Source of the DNA: Lachnospiraceae bacterium
GTDB lineage: Bacteria; Bacillota; Clostridia; Lachnospirales; Lachnospiraceae
Assembly (NCBI GenBank): GCA_029068555.1
Contig: JAIECJ010000231.1
Span: forward strand, 58,156 to 122,155
DNA length: 64,000 nt
Reading direction: 5' to 3'
The position numbers and the translations under genes are program-made. Positions within the stretch are counted from its first letter, which is position 1, and each line of letters opens with the position of its first letter. Shown one piece after another: positions 60,825 through 64,000 of the stretch. The notes under the pieces are model-generated. The model searched no databases. It was not told where the DNA came from and worked only from the letters and a program-made list of their open reading frames with translations.

Positions 60825-61868
60825 GTGGAAATTATTAGATGGGCAATCCTGCTGGTTCTGGTTCTGCCAGTGCCGTTTTTTCTGGGATTCATACCTGTGA
60901 AGCATATGAATAGCTTGCAAAAGACACCCGCGATGACTTATGTCTGCGGGTGGTTTGTGAGCTTTTTTATATTTGAGCTTGTGGCAGTTCCTTTGATTCT
61001 GCTGGAGAAAAGTTTCACATTACTGGTTGTTTTGTATACTGCTGTTATCGGAATCCTGCTGCCCGTATCACTGTGGCAGGGCAGACAGTTATGGAGGGCG
61101 TATATGCAAAACATCAAAGGAATCAGGGACTTGCCCGCAGCTGTGAAAATTGGATGGATGATTTTTTTTCTGCTGGTAGTTTTTCAAATGGCATATGCTG
61201 TAGTTTATGAGTATTATGACGGGGACGATGCCTACTATATTGCGACAGCAGTGATTACCTGTGATTTTGATTCCATGTACGTCCGGGACGCCTATACAGG
61301 ATATCTTTATCCGCTGGATGCAAGACATGCCTTTTCGCCGACGCCGATTTACCAGGCTTGGCTGTCAAGGATTAGCGGGATTGCGCCTGCTGTTGTGGCG
61401 CACAGCGTGCTGGCACCGGTCTGGCTGATGTTTATGTACTGCATTTACGGGCAGATTGGCGATCGTCTGCTGTGGAACAAAAAGACCTATCGACCCGTTT
61501 TTATGATTTTGACTGCGGTCTGGCTGATGTTTGGCAATATATCTCTATATACTTCCGAAACATTTGCGATGACGAGAACCTGGCAGGGAAAGGGCATGAT
61601 GGCAGGTATGGTTATCCCTGCATTGTTCTTATGTCTGATTTATCTGGCACAGGAAACGGTCAGCCAGGGAATGTGGATGCTGTTTATCTGCGTTTGCCTG
61701 TCGGCAGTGCTTGCCACGAGTGTCTCGTTTATGATTGTACCGACGGTTACCGGAGTGGCGGCAGTACTGATCGGCATCAAAAAAAGGAGCCTGCGCTTTG
61801 CGGCTGAACTGTTTTTGTGCTGTGTGCCCTGCCTGCTGCTTGCAGTGTGTTATATGATAGTGAAGTAA
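60825..61868 (+). CDS. DUF6077-type membrane protein, GT-C-like
   Basis: A protein of 347 residues, about 9-10 spans. YEYYDGDDAYYIATAV in the first outer loop has the acidic residues expected of GT-C enzymes, and MTRTWQGKGMMAGMVIPALFL is a block typical of DUF6077 proteins. It lacks the outer C-terminal domain that most GT-C proteins carry; the next gene, 25 bases on, encodes a few spans plus such a domain, so the two may form one enzyme. GGAG-type site is weak (GGGAGAAACATCAGG before the ATG). Confidence 0.65.
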   Translation: MEIIRWAILLVLVLPVPFFLGFIPVKHMNSLQKTPAMTYVCGWFVSFFIFELVAVPLILLEKSFTLLVVLYTAVIGILLPVSLWQGRQLWRAYMQNIKGIRDLPAAVKIGWMIFFLLVVFQMAYAVVYEYYDGDDAYYIATAVITCDFDSMYVRDAYTGYLYPLDARHAFSPTPIYQAWLSRISGIAPAVVAHSVLAPVWLMFMYCIYGQIGDRLLWNKKTYRPVFMILTAVWLMFGNISLYTSETFAMTRTWQGKGMMAGMVIPALFLCLIYLAQETVSQGMWMLFICVCLSAVLATSVSFMIVPTVTGVAAVLIGIKKRSLRFAAELFLCCVPCLLLAVCYMIVK

Positions 61869-61893
61869 TGAAATTGGAAAGGGGCGGAGTGAT

Positions 61894-62748
61894 GTGACAG
61901 CTGTTATGAAAACGATAATTGAGGACATTATCTTATATAATAACAAGAGTTTTTTGATGCCTCTTTTTCTGATTGCGCTGTTGTTTCTGTGGCTTACGGA
62001 GACAGACAGGAAGCTGCGGGTTGTGCTGCTGTATCTTGTGACTGCGATTGCGGCAATCTTTTTATGCCCCTTATATGCCTGGATAGGGATGCGGATTGAT
62101 GAGGAGATATATTACCGTGTGTTCTGGACACTGCCGATTGGCATTCTTGTGTGCTATAGCACAGTGAAACTGATGATGCGTTTCCGGCTGGCTGTATCAA
62201 AAGCACTTATATTGATACTGGCAATACTGGTGATCGGCATAAATGGTGAATTGGTATACACGAATTCTTTTCACATTAAGTCTGTTAACGCGTATCATAT
62301 ACCACAGCAGGTTATTCAGGTTGCAGATGCGATACGGCAGGAGAATTATAAGCCGGTGGCTGTTCTCCCGGCTGAGCTGCTGCCGTTTCTGCGGCAGTAT
62401 ACAGCAGATATTTACACGCCCTACGGGAGAAATATTCTGGAGCCGGCGTGGACATTCCACAATGCGTTATATGATGCGATGGAAGGTGACAGCGCAGTGT
62501 ATGATGTGGCGGAAGTGGCAAAATGCGCCCGAAATGAACGGTGTGCCTTTGTGGTTTTGTCCTGCGCGAAGCAGATGAAAGGAAGCATGGAGGAGGAGGG
62601 ATATTTTCTGTTTCGGTTTGAGGAGGGATATTTCATTTATATGGATTATAATTATTACTGGGTATATAAGGAGCAGGGGCTTTTGGATCAGGATTTGATA
62701 GAGATTGGAGACATGCGCATGGATGCGGCAACAGTCAGTGGAGAATGA
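61894..62748 (+). CDS. Membrane protein with C-terminal outer domain
   Basis: A protein of 284 residues with a GTG start (GGGGCGGAG directly upstream; ATG at 61906 possible). Four spans lie in residues 20-115, followed by an outer domain of about 165 residues containing a YTNSFHIKSVNAYHIPQQV stretch and a tyrosine-rich end (YIYMDYNYYWVYK-like). No family is recognised. Position and layout suggest it completes the DUF6077-type protein upstream, as a second subunit. Confidence 0.55.
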   Translation: MTAVMKTIIEDIILYNNKSFLMPLFLIALLFLWLTETDRKLRVVLLYLVTAIAAIFLCPLYAWIGMRIDEEIYYRVFWTLPIGILVCYSTVKLMMRFRLAVSKALILILAILVIGINGELVYTNSFHIKSVNAYHIPQQVIQVADAIRQENYKPVAVLPAELLPFLRQYTADIYTPYGRNILEPAWTFHNALYDAMEGDSAVYDVAEVAKCARNERCAFVVLSCAKQMKGSMEEEGYFLFRFEEGYFIYMDYNYYWVYKEQGLLDQDLIEIGDMRMDAATVSGE

Positions 62749-62787
62749 TGTGAATCGAAGATTTCACATGGCAATATGGAGATAGAG

Positions 62788-63153
62788 ATGAGAAATTTCG
62801 TTAAGATAAAGAATGTGGCTCTGCTGCAGGGAGTCATTGTGGTATATACAATTTCAAGTGTGATGTCCAAGGAAGCATCCGCGTCAGACAATAATCTGCG
62901 CAGATTTTTGTTTTTCTTTGGAATGGAGTTTGTGCTGCTCGGTGTTTACGCTATTTTGTGGCAGCAGATGATAAAACGGTTTGAGTTGTCAGTTGCGTAT
63001 GCAAACCGCTCGATGGCGGTCGTCTGGTCCATGGTCTGGGCGGTGGTATTTTTCCACGATACGATAACGGTACAAAATATCGTTGGGGTGCTGCTTGTCG
63101 TGGCAGGTACGGTTATTATAAATACGGATAAGGAGGAACAGGCAGATGATTAG
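62788..63153 (+). CDS. SMR/EamA-like small membrane transporter 1
   Basis: A protein of 121 residues and four spans; ATG at 62788 has GGAG six bases upstream. The pattern (LSVAYANRSMAVVWSMVWAVVFFHD, then VGVLLVVAGTVII) is that of SMR/EamA half-transporters such as ArnE. Such pairs move undecaprenyl-phosphate sugars across the membrane. Overlaps the second small transporter by 8 bases, so they probably form a heterodimer. It would serve the GtrB-like enzymes of the locus. Confidence 0.75.
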   Translation: MRNFVKIKNVALLQGVIVVYTISSVMSKEASASDNNLRRFLFFFGMEFVLLGVYAILWQQMIKRFELSVAYANRSMAVVWSMVWAVVFFHDTITVQNIVGVLLVVAGTVIINTDKEEQADD

Positions 63154-63484
63154 CAGATTTATGGTTTCTATGTTCCTGTCTGTGGCGGTCGCATCAGTGT
63201 CACAGGTTCTTTTAAAAAAAAGTGCGCTCAAAACTTATGACACAGTGATAAGGGAGTATCTGAATCCGTATGTAATTGGCGGATATGGTCTGCTGTTTTG
63301 CTCCATGCTCCTGACGGTTTACGCTTACAGCGGTATGGATTATAAAAACGGACCAGTGATTGAGTCGCTTGGAAATGTTTTTGTTCTGGTACTTGGTTAC
63401 ATTATCTTCAAGGAGAAGATTTCGGTTAGGAAAATTTTGGGCATTGTATGTATTATGGCGGGGATTGTAATTTTTAACCTTTGA
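63146..63484 (+). CDS. SMR/EamA-like small membrane transporter 2
   Basis: A protein of 112 residues and four spans. VASVSQVLLKKSALK in the first span region and NVFVLVLGYIIFKEKISVRKILGIVCIMAGI at the end (KE between two helices) are typical of SMR/EamA half-transporters, here similar in layout to ArnF. Translationally coupled to the preceding gene. Last gene of the initiation operon; no clear terminator follows. Confidence 0.75.
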   Translation: MISRFMVSMFLSVAVASVSQVLLKKSALKTYDTVIREYLNPYVIGGYGLLFCSMLLTVYAYSGMDYKNGPVIESLGNVFVLVLGYIIFKEKISVRKILGIVCIMAGIVIFNL

Positions 63485-63571
63485 GAAGCTGCATGGTGTC
63501 AAATTTCTTATCGGGCATGAAATCATTCACAGGAATGACAAAAATTACAATTTAAGAAGTGCAAAAAAATG

Positions 63572-63600
63572 TTGAGTGATTCACTATGCTTTGCTATAAT
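63572..63600 (+). promoter_or_regulatory. Promoter of the repeat-protein gene at 63699
   Basis: TTGAGT (63572-63577), 17-base spacer, TATAAT (63595-63600), about 100 bases before the start codon. Confidence 0.65.
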
Positions 63601-63698
63601 TGTTACGGAAATGTTAACAAAATGCGATTGTGTCTCCTGACTGGATAGATTATGGATGGCGCAAATTGAGAGAAGGAGGTAACAGCCGGACGGCATAG

Positions 63699-64000
63699 AT
63701 GAAAATGAAGAAGAATAAGAATAAAACATTAGGATTTCATCGCACAAACAGAAGAAAAGCAGTGGAATACACTGATAATTATACAGAAGATTTTTATGAT
63801 GAGAATTTCGGGGAGCAGACAGATATGGCTGATGACTTGGATGAGGAGGACATGTACATTGTCGATTACATAAATGAAGATAGTCATGAACCATCAGCGT
63901 ATGAAACGGAGGAATATGAGTCTGAATCGTATGAGTCAGAGGAATACGGAATCGAATCGTATGAAGCGGAAGAATATGAGTCTGAATCGTATGAAGCGGA
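63699..64000 (+). CDS. Acidic, tyrosine-rich repeat protein (3' partial)
   Basis: Open at the right edge of the window; 100 residues visible. A basic start (MKMKKNKNKTLGFHRTNRRK) is followed by an acidic, tyrosine-rich region and then 10-residue repeats of the type EEYESESYEA. The ATG at 63699 is preceded by an in-frame stop; the nearest AGGAGG (63674-63679) is 19 bases away, so translation initiation may be weak or use another signal. No signal peptide is seen so far. Function unknown; the full length lies outside the window. Confidence 0.6.
   Translation, partial: MKMKKNKNKTLGFHRTNRRKAVEYTDNYTEDFYDENFGEQTDMADDLDEEDMYIVDYINEDSHEPSAYETEEYESESYESEEYGIESYEAEEYESESYEA
63909..64000 (+). repeat. 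30-bp tandem repeat within the coding region
   Basis: Three consecutive 30-base units (63909-63938, 63939-63968, 63969-63998) with the start of another; each encodes EEY..ESYE(S/A). The array continues past the window edge and could vary in copy number. Confidence 0.75.

Noticed and set aside
60825..62748. Frameshifted single gene
   Set aside because: Several stops separate the frames and the second gene has its own GGGGCGGAG site, so two genes are more likely; the alternative is kept as a low-interest finding.
63909..64000. CRISPR array at the right edge
   Set aside because: The units are contiguous 30-base coding repeats without spacers.

Overview
The window looks like one large, variable cell-surface polysaccharide (capsule, exopolysaccharide or teichuronic-acid-like) locus of a Gram-positive Clostridia member, most likely Lachnospiraceae. 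The reasons are the AT-rich sequence, purine-rich ribosome binding sites, TTGACA/TATAAT promoters, a CotH-VTC-DUF4956 operon, a TagA/WecG-type transferase and multi-TM families typical of that group. The assignment is by family resemblance only; there is no rRNA or other marker gene in the window.

Layout. 1-2267: 3' end of an acidic zinc-ribbon protein, an AAA-type ATPase and a small protein with a PD-(D/E)XK-like signature (possibly a defence-like operon). 2449-3390: GtrB-like glycosyltransferase with its own promoter and terminator. 3523-11769: two diverging, mirror-image modules (left: GT4, TupA-like ATP-grasp, flippase; right: GT4, extra GT, TupA-like ATP-grasp, flippase). A segment bounded by 28-bp inverted repeats (6948-6975 / 7120-7147) lies between them and carries a good promoter that at present points left. 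12002-18211: an O-acylation operon (MBOAT, SGNH partner, GT-C-like protein, acyltransferase 3) behind a consensus promoter. 18461-19561: UDP-GlcNAc 2-epimerase. 19596-20195: a serine recombinase.

20262-32429 is a second mirror-image pair: left GT2, GT2, GT4 and flippase with an LtaS-like sulfatase-fold protein; right GT2, GT2, Fe-S/F420-beta protein and flippase. They diverge from a 99-bp segment flanked by perfect 22-bp inverted repeats (27259-27280 / 27380-27401). 32590-35299: pyruvyl transferase family protein and an asparagine-synthase-like protein. 35824-43460: GtrB-like GT, small XRE regulator, CotH/VTC/DUF4956 operon, GT4 and a GT-C-like protein. 43797-56250: further membrane glycosyltransferases, an exported alpha-L-rhamnosidase-like enzyme and a sugar-modifying cluster. 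56369-63484: phosphoglycosyl transferase (initiation), TagA/WecG-type transferase, ChbG/YdjC-type deacetylase, SGNH lipoprotein, membrane proteins and two SMR-like small transporters. 63699-64000: start of a protein with 30-bp tandem repeats.

Working model (inference). The phosphoglycosyl transferase starts the lipid-linked unit, the TagA/WecG-like enzyme adds a sugar (the epimerase could supply UDP-ManNAc), and alternative GT/flippase sets chosen by two invertible promoter segments complete and export different versions. GtrB-like enzymes, GT-C proteins and SMR-like transporters add side-chain sugars; MBOAT/SGNH and acyltransferase 3 proteins add acyl groups. The serine recombinase, last gene in the leftward direction of the second switch, is the only candidate invertase in view. 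At least three short non-coding repeat families and one structured intergenic repeat are scattered through the locus. No tRNA, rRNA or CRISPR array was seen.
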